Shown: positions 12,601 to 27,600, numbered from the stretch's first letter. The stretch: DNA of 64,000 nucleotides from Nautilus pompilius (GCA_018389105.1 JACATO010000333.1:558001-622000); one strand, 5' to 3'. Numbers and translations are program-made. The notes: generated from the letters alone by a model not told the origin.

Positions 12601-15600
12601 AGATTCCAGGAGAACGGCATTGGAAGAATTACCCCTGTCCCGAGCTATCCAACGACTAGCAGAGAGAATGGTGCAGACAGCTGAATCTACTCCAAAGAAA
12701 ATGATCGTGAACAAAAAAGGGGACACTTGAGACATTGCTCAATATATTTTTGTTTACTTATTGAATCACTTCCCACGCTGCAACTGAGATGTCGCCATCG
12801 GAGCTGCTCGTGAACCCTGTTGAATTCCGCCTTTAACTGGCTTTAACCGGGCGTGGAAAAAAAAATCCTATTTTAAAAAAAGGCCCAAGAAAATTAGTTT
12901 ACGAGGGTCACTGAAAAGGAAACATCTTGCAATAAATTACACGGTTTGGGTCCGGAGTTATTTGGGAATGCAAAAATGGATCTCGGGCTTTACTGTGGCT
13001 AGCACAAGGCTAGTAGTATCTTATGTAGTTAAAGGATCAAGAGAAGGAAATGAGGCACGTGGATCAACTGCGTGCGTCACATAAGGTGTCGTCGTCGGAG
13101 CTCGTGCAGTCCAGCTCGCCAAAGTTGCTATCACCGGAAACTCTCATCAACACTTGACTGCTATCCAGCAGATATCGGAGCGCCATTACTTCCGTTATCC
13201 CTACCCACACCACCAACGGATATCGTGAATCTACCATTTCATGAGAGCGTTTCCCGGGCCATTTGGCGGACTATGACGTGAGATTGTTGTATGAACTTTG
13301 AAGAATGGTGAGGTATATCAAGACTAGAGTCCGAAATGACCTCGCACACTATAAATTTGCATATAAGTTAGTTTGCGTGAGGTTTGGGGATGTGCGTCAT
13401 ATTGGCGTGCGAGGTGGACGACGGGACATAAACTCGAGAGAGAGAGAGAGACACGGGCACGCGATCGTTCAGTCAGTGGGCGGCGACTCCAGTATACTTC
13501 ATATTGAAAACTAAGTAATGATGGTTCTGGTTGCGTAATTGGACGATCTCCAAACAGGTCAGTCAAAACTAAAGTCTGCCAACATTTTTAGAAAGACAGA
13601 AACCTACCGGCAATGGGACTCCCAACAAACGCTGTAAATCCCTGACACATTATCACCAACCCAAACGACGTTGTCAGTTTTTCTATTCCCATGAGTTCCA
13701 CCATGATAATTGAACGAAGGGAGATAAATGCGGCTGAAATAAAGAAAAAAATATCACATTATTTTTGTCTTTATTGTTTTGACATTAACCTTTATAGGTG
13801 TTCGAAAAATTACATTTTAAAAATATATACTTTTTGTACAACCTGGTTTCTCATTTTTGTCATATCGTTACTAATCTATGCTTATATCTGATTATTATCT
13901 GATTGTCTTTGAATTAGTAACGTAAACTTCTAAAAATAAAATCTGTTTACTTTTCCGGAAGAGAATTTAAGGAAATTTTAAGTGAGAACGATTGTATGGG
14001 AATTACACGGATTTTTCCCTCCACTATTCCAATAACCAGTTATGTTTTAAAAAAAACGCCCTTACTAAAGAAATTAGGCATCGACTATCGACAGTTTATA
14101 ATCATTGTTAAAAGGGGAGGGAGGGTTTCAAAGCAAGTGGCAACCCTAACGCGATATGTAGGCTTCTCCATTACGAAAATCATTTTTTACATCGCCTATC
14201 ATTAATTAGTGAGTCACGTGACTATCTGACGCCGCGCGTCATTCGTACGTAATGGTGTTTGCGTTTTACAGCCATTTTTCTTTTCTTTTCTAAAAGTTGA
14301 AAGAAAACCGTTCTGTGCCTTTGAGGAGTCTTGGATTGATGCTTCTGTCCAATTTAACCGGCTGTGGTTAGTATTTGTGGGGGGGGCGGACGGAGCTTTA
14401 AAGTGGCGCTTCACAGATTCGGACAAAGCGCGGTTCTTTCAAAACGAACGGCTTTCTGGTTGTCGCCAATGTAAGACAGGCGGACATTATAGCGAACGGA
14501 AATGAGGCATCCATAGCTGGTCGCGTTGGTCGTGCCATCTGTTGGTGATTCTCGGCTACAAGGGCAGAGTATCGCATTAACACCACATCTTAGCAAACTA
14601 TCTATGATTCGGTTTCAGTGGTGAAACTTTCAGACAGAAGTTAAGAAATGCGCAAAGAATCACTGATCGAATATGGTTGCATCATTGCTTAAGCGAACAC
14701 CATCTCCGCTTTTGATCTCCTTTGCACTCAGAATAGATAAGGTAGTGCCGTCAGAACTCATACAGCGGCCGACTAGAGAGAGCTAATGATTTAAGTTTAT
14801 CTGGTCTTTAGTTATGGAGTAAAAACGGCTGTTTATTAACTTCGGGTTTGGTTCCCTTAGGCGTTTTGGCAATACACTATTCATCGTTGATTTTTTTGAA
14901 CGTCTATATTTCCCCCCTTGATAACCCCTTTCTAATTTCAGCTGCAGCCCGGTGGAGTTCCCAGCAGTCCCCTATTAAATAGGCCAGCAGCGGAGGGCAT
15001 CTGCTACCCTTGAAAATGCTCGCGCGTCCTTAGACACCTAAGTTCCGGCAGAGCTGCCAACTTCACCTATGCAAATCCCGAAGACCACGCTGAAAAGGGA
15101 CAGCAGAAGGTAGCTGAAGAGGAACGGCACCATGGCAGTGGCGACCCCGGAGAGCAGGAGGGCGGCGTTGTTGATGATGATGCAGTTGGCCCAGGGCCTG
15201 TCCGATATGATGCCGACCACCACGCGAGACACGGTGTTGGAGATACCGATGATCGAGATGAGCAGAGCAGCTTTCTCGCCAGACATGGACAGCTTCTTAG
15301 CCAGGGCCGGCAGGTAGGCGAACGGAACGAAGAAACCTGAAAAAAGGGGGGGCAAAAGAGCGTCATAGTAATCAGACTAATGCCAACCGTTTGAAAGGAA
15401 GCTGAGTTTTTCGTTATTTAAAAATCACATCCCTTTCTTTTACCTGTATAATGACAGCAATTAATAATTAAAGTGGATATAAATTTTAAATAATAACACA
15501 CAATTTTAAAAAGTACCAAACGACCCCCGATGAATCACGGAAACACACCGGTCGTTACCACGGGTTGCTAGTCATACAATGCGAGGTAATGAACGAAGCT

Positions 15601-18600
15601 GTTCGGAAAGCGCGATCTCGCTGTCACCCCCTATACGATATACGACCTCGCGCGGCAGCATCCCAGCAATTGAACGCAGAAGCGCATTAAGAAGAAGCTG
15701 CGAGTGAGATTGGATCGCTTCCCGCTCTGGTCTTCGTAGGAGCGCTGTCCTCGCCGCCGTCTTAAAAGGTTCAGTTTTAAAGTAGAGCTGAAAGAACTAG
15801 AGAAACAAGTTAAAGACAGGCTGCGGGTGCACGGAAAGTTCACCTCCTGTTGCTGGTACGACGAGCACAGATCTGATGAGAGGCATTTAGTTTGTGCAGC
15901 TATGATCTGAAACGTTATTTAGGTGTTAAAAGTAAAGTTACGTAGCTTTTGATCGATCCCAAACAATCGGCACATCGTCTAATACGGTTAATATTGCTAA
16001 AGATGTATTTAAAATTACCCCTACATTTTTTTTTAAATGGGAGAATTCAGAAGCATAAGTTTACCCTTATTTATAATATTCGTTTTCTTAAAAATATACT
16101 ATTTTATTTTTTTTTTTAAATAGGCATATAACATTTTTCTTTCTTTGTATTGGTTGCACGTATACCAGCTGCTACATGGGGGCGGCCATTATGTAAATCC
16201 GTCAACGAAATGCCCCTTATGTCCTTTACAATCAGTTTTTATATTAGCTGCTGGAAAACATATACAGTACTTTAAAAAAAACGAGTTACAGTAAGTTTAT
16301 GTTGGAACTTTGACCTTTGTCTTTAGAATATTCTCCTTTTTATTTTGATTACTCGACCCACAATGATGGTTGTGGGCGCCTGTAGATTTACAGTGATTTA
16401 AATTACAGTAAACCTTGGACCTAGACAGAACGAAAAGGTTCGGGTTTAGAAGTCTCGAGCCAGACAGTAAAGTACATGTGAGCTGTTTTAGAGAAGGAGA
16501 GAAAGAAGGGGAAAAAATTGCAGTGTATAAACTTTAGACCCATACCTAAATGTTTACCGTAACAATGGCCTATAAATCTAAGCATGACAAACCTCAAGTA
16601 AATAACTGACTCCGATAAGTAAGTAATGGTAGGGGGGGTGTTAAAGTACGGTCCACTGCTATTTTAAGAAGCTGTCTGATTAAACACCACGTGACATACC
16701 AGATCCCGTCCGTGCCGGTGTTTGCTGTTTACTATAACAAATAAACATTGTCTGTTCGCTGTGAAAACTTACCCATTAGGATACCTCAAAATAAGCCAAT
16801 TTTTGGAGGATTTGTATTATTTATTTACTTTTAGAATGCGATCGATTAAAGCTAATCACTTCTTTGTTCACCTGTCCAAAATCTGAGAAGCCATGTTTTA
16901 TTCTAAAGCGTAACTGCTTTAAGGGAGAGGTGGCTAATGCGGAAGGAGTCAAACAAATTCTCTCCCCTCTTCCTCCTTTAAAGGAATATTCTGAAGAAAT
17001 TTCTACATTATTATTATATTGTCGCTCATTATAGTTTAAAACGGAATTCTATGGCATTCGAAAGAAAAAATATATATATACTAACTTATAGTTTCATACT
17101 CATCTACCTATAAGGACAAGAGGAGAAGAGATGAGGTAGGATAAATGAGAATCCACATAATTGGCTTTAACGATGTTACCGGACATGCGGAAGCACGCGA
17201 TATGCGGCTGTACAAATGTGCTTCTATTCTCGAGGTGGTATTATAAGCAGCTATAGGACATGGGAGAGCACGGCAGTTACGAACTCAACCAGATATCTAA
17301 TTAGCTACCGAACTTGTTAGGAAATATTTTTTTTGGCTATAATTTGAGCTAAAACTGACCGGCCGACGTTGCCGTATCGATACTGAACAGCAAGGGAGAT
17401 TTCCGACGTAAGAGGAAAGACGAGAAGTTTCCACGAGGATTAAAGAACCTCTGATTTGCGACAAGTCAATTGGAGCGGTGTGCTGCTTGAGGGTGGGGAC
17501 CGCGGCCATAGGGCCACGGAGAGGCTGGGGTTAAGAATTCTGTGGGCAATCAAAGAAAGAAAATGATGGGCTACACTTCACCGTCGCATGTATAATAAAC
17601 GATAACTGAATTTTTAAGGAAATTTTATTTAGATAAAGGGTTGAGTAAAAGATAAGGGAACATTTGTAATCCGGATAAGAAAATATGCGAATATTTGAAT
17701 ACATGTCGTTGGAGTTTATGTCTATAACGGTCATATTTTATGTATTTTGTATATATATTCTGTTCACAATTTGTTTAAAGCATGAATAAATTAAATTTTT
17801 TGAGCAGATGTGTATCAGTAAATTTTCTTTCACACAGTATGAAAGTACACCTAGGCCAATCTCGTAAGACAGAGCTCCTAACAACAACAAGAAGAAAAAT
17901 ACTAAAATTTGTAACCGAAATATTACGGAGTATTTAACAGGGGTTGTTGGATGTTTTCCCGCCCTTTTGGCGTACACCTTAGGAACCGGTTACGGAGGAC
18001 GGGGTGGGATGGCAGTGTTGCGGCAATGCATTTTGGGACGGTTGAAAATTCTAGGGAAATTCCCTTCGTTCCCATTATAGTTGGGCTCAAATAAGACCTA
18101 ACGAAAATGCCCTTGGGATAAAGTGGACAGGAACTGTAAACGGTGTCGGCGTCCTTTCTTTGCGACCGAAGATGGCGGCGATGGGCCGGGTCGAAACCAG
18201 CCGAGCTCTCACTCTCCCTGCGCGGGGAATGTGAATAAAACCACCGTTAACCCTTTATCCCGCGAGGTTTTACCATCATTCCGAGTCCTCCTCGATGGCT
18301 CTTTCGCGATGCATGGCAAACAGACGAGAGAAGACAGAGACGAGCTGCTGCTTGACGACGGGGCATCCGGGTCCTTCGCCGTCGGCACGGACAGCAAAAG
18401 CTCGGATAGGTATCTGGTTCTAGCCGCCTGTGGCAACAGTCAGTTGTCAACCTTTAATTCCTACCCCCCCACACACACACATACACGAGAAAACAAAAGA
18501 AACAAACACAGGTGTTTCTGAAGGTTAAAATAAAGCAGGTGACTTAACGGTAACTATGGCGATGATAACACGGTTGAGTTTTAATAGGGAAAGGTCCGTT

Positions 18601-21600
18601 TGGTTGTTTGCAAAGCGGGATTAACCGAAAGAAACAGCGATCAGGTGTTCGCCTTTCGCAGTCGTGAAGGATGTACATATTTGCCTAATTGGCGCCAAAG
18701 CTTTTGGTGATTTGACACTAAGAGAATTTAAAATAAGCATTCGTAGTACGCAGATTTTACTATTTCTGTCTGCTTTAATATTAGACGAGAAGAATATGCG
18801 TGCATTCAAAGTTTCTAGATCCCGCCATTTCTAACGGGCAAACGACATTGCGCCTGACTCACGAGGAGTAAGTTCCCATGTTCAGAACCAATTAGAGGTC
18901 TGACTTAATTTCTTTACGTTTTGAAATTTGTTATTATCAGATATAATCCCCCACAATAGGTTTAACATCAGAGACTGGAGAGCAAATGTGGGGTGGTTCC
19001 GTATGACATTTTAAAACGTGACAGGGGTCCTTAGGAATATTTAAAACGGGATGATAGCGGTGCCTTTGGTGTTAGGTCACCGCAACTCGCTTCGGCGCCA
19101 TCGGAACGTGGACGTTCTATGTAGTCCGACCGGGGATGCTAACAGCAGAGCAGCTCGCCGTGCACACCGGTTTCAAGGGAATTTGGCACGGGGCAATGCC
19201 GGATATAGGTCTTTTTACCGTCCTTTTAACAGACGAATCTGGATCGTCAGCAATCGGCGTCGATGTGCCTTACCACAAAAGGTGGGGAATGGCGCGGTGA
19301 ACGGGTAGACGGTAAGGCTGGACAGAGCTCCACACCATCCACGGACTTAAGCGCGCACGGAGATACATAGGACGGCATCTCGCAGCCTTTTTCTCTCCAT
19401 CCCTCAACTCGCGTTCTTTGACGCAGGGCGCAGGACAACAACGCGGGTCTTCATCATCGCCACTGGGTTGCCAAAGACGGTGCGGCCGACAGTTTCGCCC
19501 GATCCAACTTTGCTGAGTTGGTAGGGGACACGCTGGGTAGGCGAATCCACTACCCACACGGTCCAGCAGTGAAACTACAGACACCAGGCGCGCTCGTTCC
19601 GGCGGTTTGAGACTTCCATCAACATCACTGACAGCCATACGTTGCCAATTGAAACTAAATGGTGAACTTTGATGGGCTGTTCTACAGGACGCCTCTAAAC
19701 GCTTAGAAATATAAACAGTTTGTTAAATCCATCCTGGTAAAACAAATGGTCGATATATATAAACTTAATTTACCCTCATCTGAATTGTTTTAAATAATCA
19801 CGTCTATTACACTATCAGTGTTATTCAGATATATCGAAAACAAGAGCGGGTTCAAAACTGAACCCTGTGGTGCACCACTAGAGAAACAAAGAATACAAAA
19901 TCCAGACATTTTAAATGTATATATTATAACCGTTACTAATTCTGCTTTACTACTAAAATTACTGATCCCGGTTTATCAGATGCAAATAGGGAACAATTAA
20001 CTAAATGTTCGCAAACCCCCCCCCGGATACACATCTCTATCCACAAATGTGGCGCACGTAATTGTTTACGGTCTTCCTAACGCGAGAACTAGTGTCGCTC
20101 ATGTATGTTCGACTAACGTAAAATGTTAAAGCTCCCAGTTTAAATTATATGAGCTGTTAGTACACAGAAACCATTTTTCGATCACGAGATAAAATAAATC
20201 TGTTCATTAACAGATTTCCACATTCCTTGTATAGCTACCCTTTGCTTGCACCTCTCTCCTCGCCAACTTGTAATCTTGATAATATAGTGGCCTGGCCAGT
20301 AAAGTCATCACAGCATTTTTTTTTAAAAATGTATTCTTCCCGCAGCCCCTGCACATGCCAACACCTGTCTTTATCTTTAATTAAACTTTGGAAGTCCGTC
20401 GGCTACTCGTGTCAACGATTTTACCTGCGCACACATCTCAAACATTTAACACCTGGTACTTAAGCCTTGTAACTCGCGATAAACATCTTGTTTATGACAG
20501 TTTGAGCTTAACAGTCCCAAATGGTTTAGTTATCAGGCATTTCGATAACATGGGGGATAAGTGACCCTTGGCGATCGGCACAAAAAGGGGGGTTAAGAAA
20601 CGGCAACTCTTAACTTTTCCAAAAGAATACCGCCGTCTGGTATTAAGGTGACTTTTTACTCCAAGACTGAGAGCAATTTTTGCAAACAAGTGACCTGAAT
20701 AATTTCATTTCAAAGTAAAGTCTGTAAATTTAAACTTTCAACGCTTTTTAGATATGTTTTGGTGATGTCAAAGCTCTTCTGTCGAGATCTTCAATGACTT
20801 GGTGTGCGTCATAGTTGTGCGTATTGCGTCGTTCAGGTCATCGCCGCCTTCTTTTTACTTTCACTTTCAGAAAAGCTCAAAACGCAAGAGTAGCCCATTA
20901 TTTTCATATCATCAAGACTGTACTGATGTGCTACGGAGGTTTCGGATTTCTCTTGTTCTTGATTTAAAAAAAAAATGACACTGATGGCGTAACAGACGTA
21001 GATACTAACAAGTTTTCAGATTATACTAAGATTTGCGATAGAGTTGACAGCAATAGATAAGTTTCAGCTGAACCTGAATAATGTCACAAAATGGACATAA
21101 AACTAAAACAGAGTCAATGCTAAACAAAGCAAAATTTAATTTTAAAATGGGGAGGAAGGGTAAATGTTAATCGCTATTATAGAGCAGGTGCTAAATTGGG
21201 AAGACTGGTCTCAGAACAGTTTATGGGGATTGTTGTTAACAAAAAGGAATGTGAATAATAGTTTATTTTGGCTGCTAACAGAATGCCAGGAACCGAAATC
21301 TCAAACGTCCCTATTTGTATGAATCCTTAGCTTTTCCGACCAAAAAGAGACCCAGCGCGGCCACGTAAAGGAATAAAAAATTAAAATAGAATAGGATAGA
21401 AGGAACAATGGATTTGAGAAATATTTGTTTACTACGGTAGGGATCAAGATAACTGACCAACAAAATTGTACCGACAAATGCATTATAAATTTACAACTCG
21501 ATATTATGGACGATACCGGTAAGAAATCAAACACCGATCTGTTTTCCTTGTCGCCGAGGACCGTCCCTATTTTTTTTTTAAAGTTTTCAACATATTCCCG

Positions 21601-24600
21601 TCTTGACAGGGAGAGAGCTACGTCACGAACGGCGCCCTCGGCTCTTCTCTTGTCAGTCACTTCTTCCTACCTAAATTCTTCGATTATATGGTATACGCCC
21701 CCTTGTTCCGAATCTTCTGCCCTATGCCTCCAGGCAATTTAGTGTTCTCGGTATCGCCAACCTTGTCTGCTCGTGTACGGACTAAAATTGTTGGAAGGGG
21801 TAAAAATGGTGCCGCGCGACTGACATAACCATTTTTAATGGTTCTTCTCACTCTACCATGAAAATAATCATCTGCGAGCCATCGAATGGCCAGGTCAGCT
21901 TCTCCGGGGAGAGCCGCAATAAGCTAGATGTTTCTCCCTCTCCGTGCCTCGCGCCAAGACCATCGCCAAGAAAGCCTTTGTTTGTTGCATTGGGAAATTC
22001 TCGTCTCACGGCGTTAATCGCCTGCTGATAGAAGTCTGTAATGATAAATCCGGGGTTCAGTTCGTGTCCTCGATCAGTAATGTAATAGTATAAATCTTTA
22101 AATAATCTAATGTAACATTTTCCACGCTCGCTGTTCATAAGTGCGGCAACACCTCTGCGTTTTCTCCCGTTCCAGCGGGTGCGAGAATAGTGTATAGCTG
22201 CTAACAATACTCGCTCATCGCCAAAAGAGGGACCTTTTCTTTAGCGGGAAAGTTAATGGTTCTCCTGGCTTCCGGGACTTCCGTGACATCCAATGATGAT
22301 GGCTTCGGTGGGTGCTTCCCCTTCGCGGCGCTCTTTTTTTTTATAACCCGCCACACGCACGGCGACTTGGCATTAAATGTTGGCAAGGACCAGGACTTAT
22401 TATTGACCTCATCTTTAGAAATCCGGTGAGAGGGGTATCCTGGATCTCGCGTGCCGTCCTCTTCGTGTTGTTAACCGCGACTGCGAGGTTTGATGTTTTG
22501 TGTTGCTAAGTCGGTGTCCACCCCGCAGTATGGCTGCCGAGTATCCTCCACACTAGAGATTCTGTCTCTTCGCGATACCAGCAGCCGGATGTAAATATGT
22601 CCCCTGATCCACCAATTTTGGATTTCCCCTTTCTGGCCGGGATGAATTCGCCGTTTTGTCCCATTCGATCCTCTTCCCACAATGGCAAAATCTGACGTGT
22701 TTGCTCTCTCTGCGAAGGCAGCACCTTGCGACAACTGCGTAATTGGTCGGTAACACCTGCGTGTGAACAGCTGAGATCGACGTAGTCCCGCCAAGGCTGC
22801 AATTGCTCGTCTGTCGGTTAAATGAGTTGTTGGCCAAAATGTCGGTCAATCGCAGCAGACCTGCTCGGTATTTACAGGCCACTATGTAAAATGGCGCGGG
22901 GAAAGTAGAAACTGGCTTTTGGAAGAAAAAAAGATATCAATATAAAATGCATGGCGTCAGACGAATCGTCAGCATTTTTTGCAATATAAATGTCACTTAG
23001 CGTCCTGAAAGCTCAAGCGTGATTGGGGGGGGGTTGGAATGTCTGGCCTAACCTCCCCCTTCGCCGATGATTCCTCCACCTGTAAAAACTCTGGGCCAGT
23101 TCCGCCACATCCCGATCAGGTTGGGGGGGGAGAAGGGATACCTCTTCACACTACGCTCTGATCTGATCTCAAAGATGTTTCGTTAAATTAAAATCCGGAC
23201 TTAATCGCGCCGGCCGAGAGGAGGGATATTGCCGCAGGACAAAAGCTGGCGCTGCTAGCAATAATGAATACTGGTCTAGCAACAAAAGCGTGCGCAGTAA
23301 ACCCTGATATTATGCTCCATTTTGCAAAGTACGCGCATGCGCGGGGTATATCTTTTAAATGCTAGAAGGGACGCGTCGAGCACATTTGGCCTCTTGGAGG
23401 GCGCTGGACGATTAGGATTATTAGATTCACCAGCTTTGCACTTCAGACTTCAAGATGAGACCCGATAAAGGATTTTCAAAATAAATAAGGGCTTTGAGCG
23501 TTTCTACTGTAGAGGGACCATAACTGAGAACTGCTTTGAGTTTCGCCACGGCTTCATGATGGAGGGTTATTTTGCCTTTTGTTTTTAATGGCCGAATGGT
23601 TGGTCAGTTTGGTGAACTACCAGTGGCAGTTGTTTATGGTGGTGTTGTAAGCTGCCCTAGAGATTAGTTAGTGATCCTGTCTCTCTCCCAACTAAGGCCG
23701 CGCGCGAGGTACGGAGGGTGCTCTCCCTACTGATATATAAATACATCCTATCATTTTCTCGTAAGTGGTTAGTAGTAAGCACGTCGTATCACAGTCCGTA
23801 TAAGCACTGGCTGCGTGCGGGTATTACTTCCGGCGTCGAAATATCCGGATAACTTCTTTCCCCCTGTCAGTAAAGTTGCAACACTAATATGTCAACCAAT
23901 GAAGAGAATAACGTGCCTATAGGTTAGAGTTCTACTTGACCGCGAATGACAGTAGAGATGGGCTAAGAAGACAGTGGAATGATATCGCTTGGTGCGTGCA
24001 GCAGTAAAGCGAACTTGACACCTTAACAAGAGCAGGAGGAAAGTCCTTTTAGGGGCGTCTAAGATCACTTCTAGGTCTACATCGTTGGAAATTTTCCAAG
24101 ATGTCCAAAATTTCGTCAGGCGAGATAACGAAAAAGCTCACGTTTGTCGCAGAATGACGTCGCCTTGAACGGACCCTATTTTTCCAGATCTTTGGGCGGG
24201 AGAGGGTTGGCTGTCTTAAGGCGCAGGAGAAGATGTGGTTTGTTTAAATGTAATTGATGAGAAATTACTTACCGATCATACTCAGCAGACTGGCGGCGCA
24301 GTATAGCAGAAACGTTGGACTTTTCAGTAAAGAAAAATCCACGTATCGTTTTAAGGACCGTACAATAGCGTTCCTTTTCTTCTTCCTCAGCGAGCCAACA
24401 TCCTCGTCGCTGATCTCCAACATGCTATGCATGAAATCTTCCAGGCTCCGTGATTTCAACTTTTCCGAGAGATAGCTCAAACTTCCGGAATACAATATAT
24501 CCTTCCGGTACAGCGGGGGCACCGTATCCTTCTCCTTGGTTTCGAAGAAGTTGCTCTTCGGCATCATGTCGTGGCTTTTGGCGAGTCGTGCCGCCCTGGA

Positions 24601-27600
24601 CGAAGACCCGCTGACGTCATCGTTCTGCCTGTCGGTGAGATTCTTGTTCACCGTAACGTCCCAAGACTTGCACCGCACCGCGCTTCTGGGAACTGTCGTG
24701 TTTTCGTTCGATGGCGACTGGTATCGCTCGCCCCTTTCGTGCGCCGAGCGGATCTTTCTGATGATGTCCTTTCCTCGGTTCGGCTGGACACTGAATAGAT
24801 CCGAGCCACCCTTTGGCTGCAGATGGGGGTGGAACGAGTTTAACTTGTCTCTCTCACCTTCGCTTTTGACCGATCCACTCGACTGGGTGACGGTGCAGCT
24901 CGGATCGTCGATAAGCACCCGTGAGAACGTGGAGGCGTTGCGGTTGTCGAAGTTCTGCGAGTACGAAGAGCAGCTCTCGCCTTGGAAGTTCAGCACTGAG
25001 TGGGAGGAATCTCTGGAGGAATCTTTTTCCAGCCGGAGCGGTCGATAGAACGCTCCGAAAATGGCGCCGTGCGAAACTACGGCTGCAGAAATCCACATGG
25101 CTCCTTTCCAGCTGTACAAGTTCATGAGGTACTGAATGAGTGGGGCAAATATGAAGGTGCCTATACCAGAACCACACACCGCTATCCCCGTGGCCATGGC
25201 TCTCTTTTTATCAAAATAGTAGCCGACCATCACGATAGCTGGCAGATACATGAAGCCCAAACCGATACCTGAAAATATAAGGGAATATATAAACATCTTT
25301 TAAAAATGAACACAAGACAGAATTCCCGAAGTGACCGATGGAAAGTGCGGAGCACAAAGCTGAGCGTCTTGCATCCTGAAAACGCTGCGCAAAGATTTCC
25401 AAGATGAACAGATATTTTCACGTACTCTGCTGGTAGCTGAAGATGTCTCCCTACAATAGCAACAACAGCAGAGTTACTTCCCCCTGTCCTCGATGATAAA
25501 CACTGAAAGCAAACGAGGCCGCTAATGCAGACGGGTGAGGGCTAGGATTAATGATGACGTCTATCCCTTACATCAGATTTCATAGGCATACTACCTCAGT
25601 GCTGTGCTCACTTCACGAGAGAGAGAGAGAGAGAGATGCGGGGCGTTTAATCCCTTGATTTTTGCAGGCTTAAAACCGTTTTACTGGCATTAGTCGAATT
25701 ATGTCTTGCAAAAGCAGCATTAACGACGCATTGTGTGCTGATGTACGTGCATACAACTTTGGATATGAAACATCGCTAATGTAACTGCAACGATGCGTGT
25801 GACGATCTACGAACAGATTTGATCTCCTTGGAAAAAAATGTCCTAATATATTTACTGTAAACTTTGTTACATTTCCGTATCTTTTGTATTTTCTTAAAAT
25901 TTAAACTGTAACAACGATTTTCAAACTTAGTTGCACTTCATACCCAGGGTTGTAATTCTAGCGTGGTTTCTTTAACGGTTAGCTGGACACCAGTAGTTCA
26001 GCATTCTAATACCAGGTGGCCAAGCCTATAGTATTCCTTTAGTTTTCATTTAGCTGACGTATACATTCATTTTACATTACAAAATAAACTAGGACTGAAT
26101 CGCATTAAATCAAATGTGTTAACTAACGCCTATTAATTCCCCTTAGGTTCCCGTGGACCTCGTTGCCGTTTAGACTTCATGGTCTGATCGCGAATTCGCG
26201 ATCGCTTCTGCATGATATAATAGTACTCGAACAGCGGACACCGGCTTCATCAGCCTTCCTTTTAATCCTCCCGATCTATCTGAATCTTTTGTTTATCTCT
26301 AAGCTCTTGAAAAGAAATACTGGCTCCTGAAGCAATTTTATCGCATATATATATATTCGAACAGTGAGTAGTGGTGTTTAGAATTTACCTTTATGAACAA
26401 AGTGAAACGAACTTACCTCCGAAGACTCCGAAAATCAGGATGAAGGCTCCCAAACTGGAGGTGAAAGTGCTGACAAAAATGGCTATTGCACAGAGCCAGG
26501 CTCCAGCAATGGTGACTATCCGACATCCGAAGCGGTTCGAGAGACTACTCACCACGGGACCTGAAATAATGGGATAACTAGGTAGACAACTCTTAAAGAA
26601 AATGCAAAAGCAAACTTGGGAGTTTTTATAGAAATACCAAAAAAAAAAATACGAATAAACGTACGGCAGGCTGAAGAACAGTTATAAGCAGATTATAAAC
26701 AATTCAAAATGGCACCTTCTAACATCTTCATACCATTAGATACCGTTCTTTGGGATGTTGCAGCGAGGTCCAAACAGGATGGTATTGAAAGGTTTTACCT
26801 AAGTACGTACGAGAGCATCTAGTAAACCGTTTTTTTCTTTTTTTTCTTTCAGAGATCTTTCACCGCTTTAACAGTCATTACTGAGCACAAATAACTTTCC
26901 GACTATCTAACAAGCAAGACAACAAAAGTTGCGTCCACTTTTATCATAAAATCATTATCTAAATATACTATTCAAAAGGCGGCTAGGTTTCGGTAACACT
27001 TTCGCGTTTTTCGAAATGACTTTTGATATCGGAGAAGAAATTGTTTTTGTACACTGACATTTACAAGGAAGACAACCAACTCTGGTTGAGCGAGGGGGGC
27101 CTAGTGCCGCCGTGGTCCACCAGGAAGCGTTGCCGAACCCGCGCTGTGTATTATGACCCATCACTTCCGACTTTGGCAGCATGGAATTCCTTTTATTTTT
27201 AGATCTGGGAGAAAACCCCACGCGTCCTGAAGAAACAAACCCGAGTTCTCGGTCTCTATTAGTCCGGTAAACCAACCACCTGACTACCGCGAAGGTTGTT
27301 CTGCTTCTTTTCACTCGGTTGTTAATCGTTTATAGATTGATTTAAATGCAAATCGGCTGTTTGTGCAATTTGCATCTTTCCATGTCTCAATAAAAATCCA
27401 CCAGCGTCAGCAGTCCGCCAAAACCACCCCTTCTCCTTTGCCCGACGAATTTCGGGAAAATTCACAGAGGGCATTCATTTTGCTATCAGGCCACGGGCAG
27501 GAATGGCGTCGGTATCGTTTCAGTGATCGCCAGCACGACCTCCCCAAGTCATTTTCACACATTAACATAACAACCACTTAGAGTCCTTGTCTGTAACAAG

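Larger units (their letters stand above)
15337..24272 (-). other. Gene B intron 3 (8.9 kb)
   Basis: Donor gtaagt at 24272-24267, acceptor AG at 15338-15337. It is CpG-rich throughout. It contains a Tc1-like remnant at 19050-19640 and a MULE-like fragment at 21800-22900. G-runs occur near 10115, 23025 and 23125. The stretches 15340-19000 and 22900-24250 show no recognisable gene. Confidence 0.8.

Noticed and set aside
14214-14596. Overlapping minus-strand open frames in intron 4 of gene B
   Set aside because: No recognisable motif, multiple overlapping frames and no splice logic; kept only as intron sequence.
18123-18521. 132-codon open frame with Cys pairs (MDRNCKRCRR)
   Set aside because: Lies in GC-rich intron DNA with frames open on both strands, and has no family resemblance.
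19270-19638. 122-codon minus-strand frame
   Set aside because: Antisense to the Tc1-like remnant on the plus strand.
24536-25048. 170-codon plus-strand open frame
   Set aside because: Antisense shadow of gene B exon 3.
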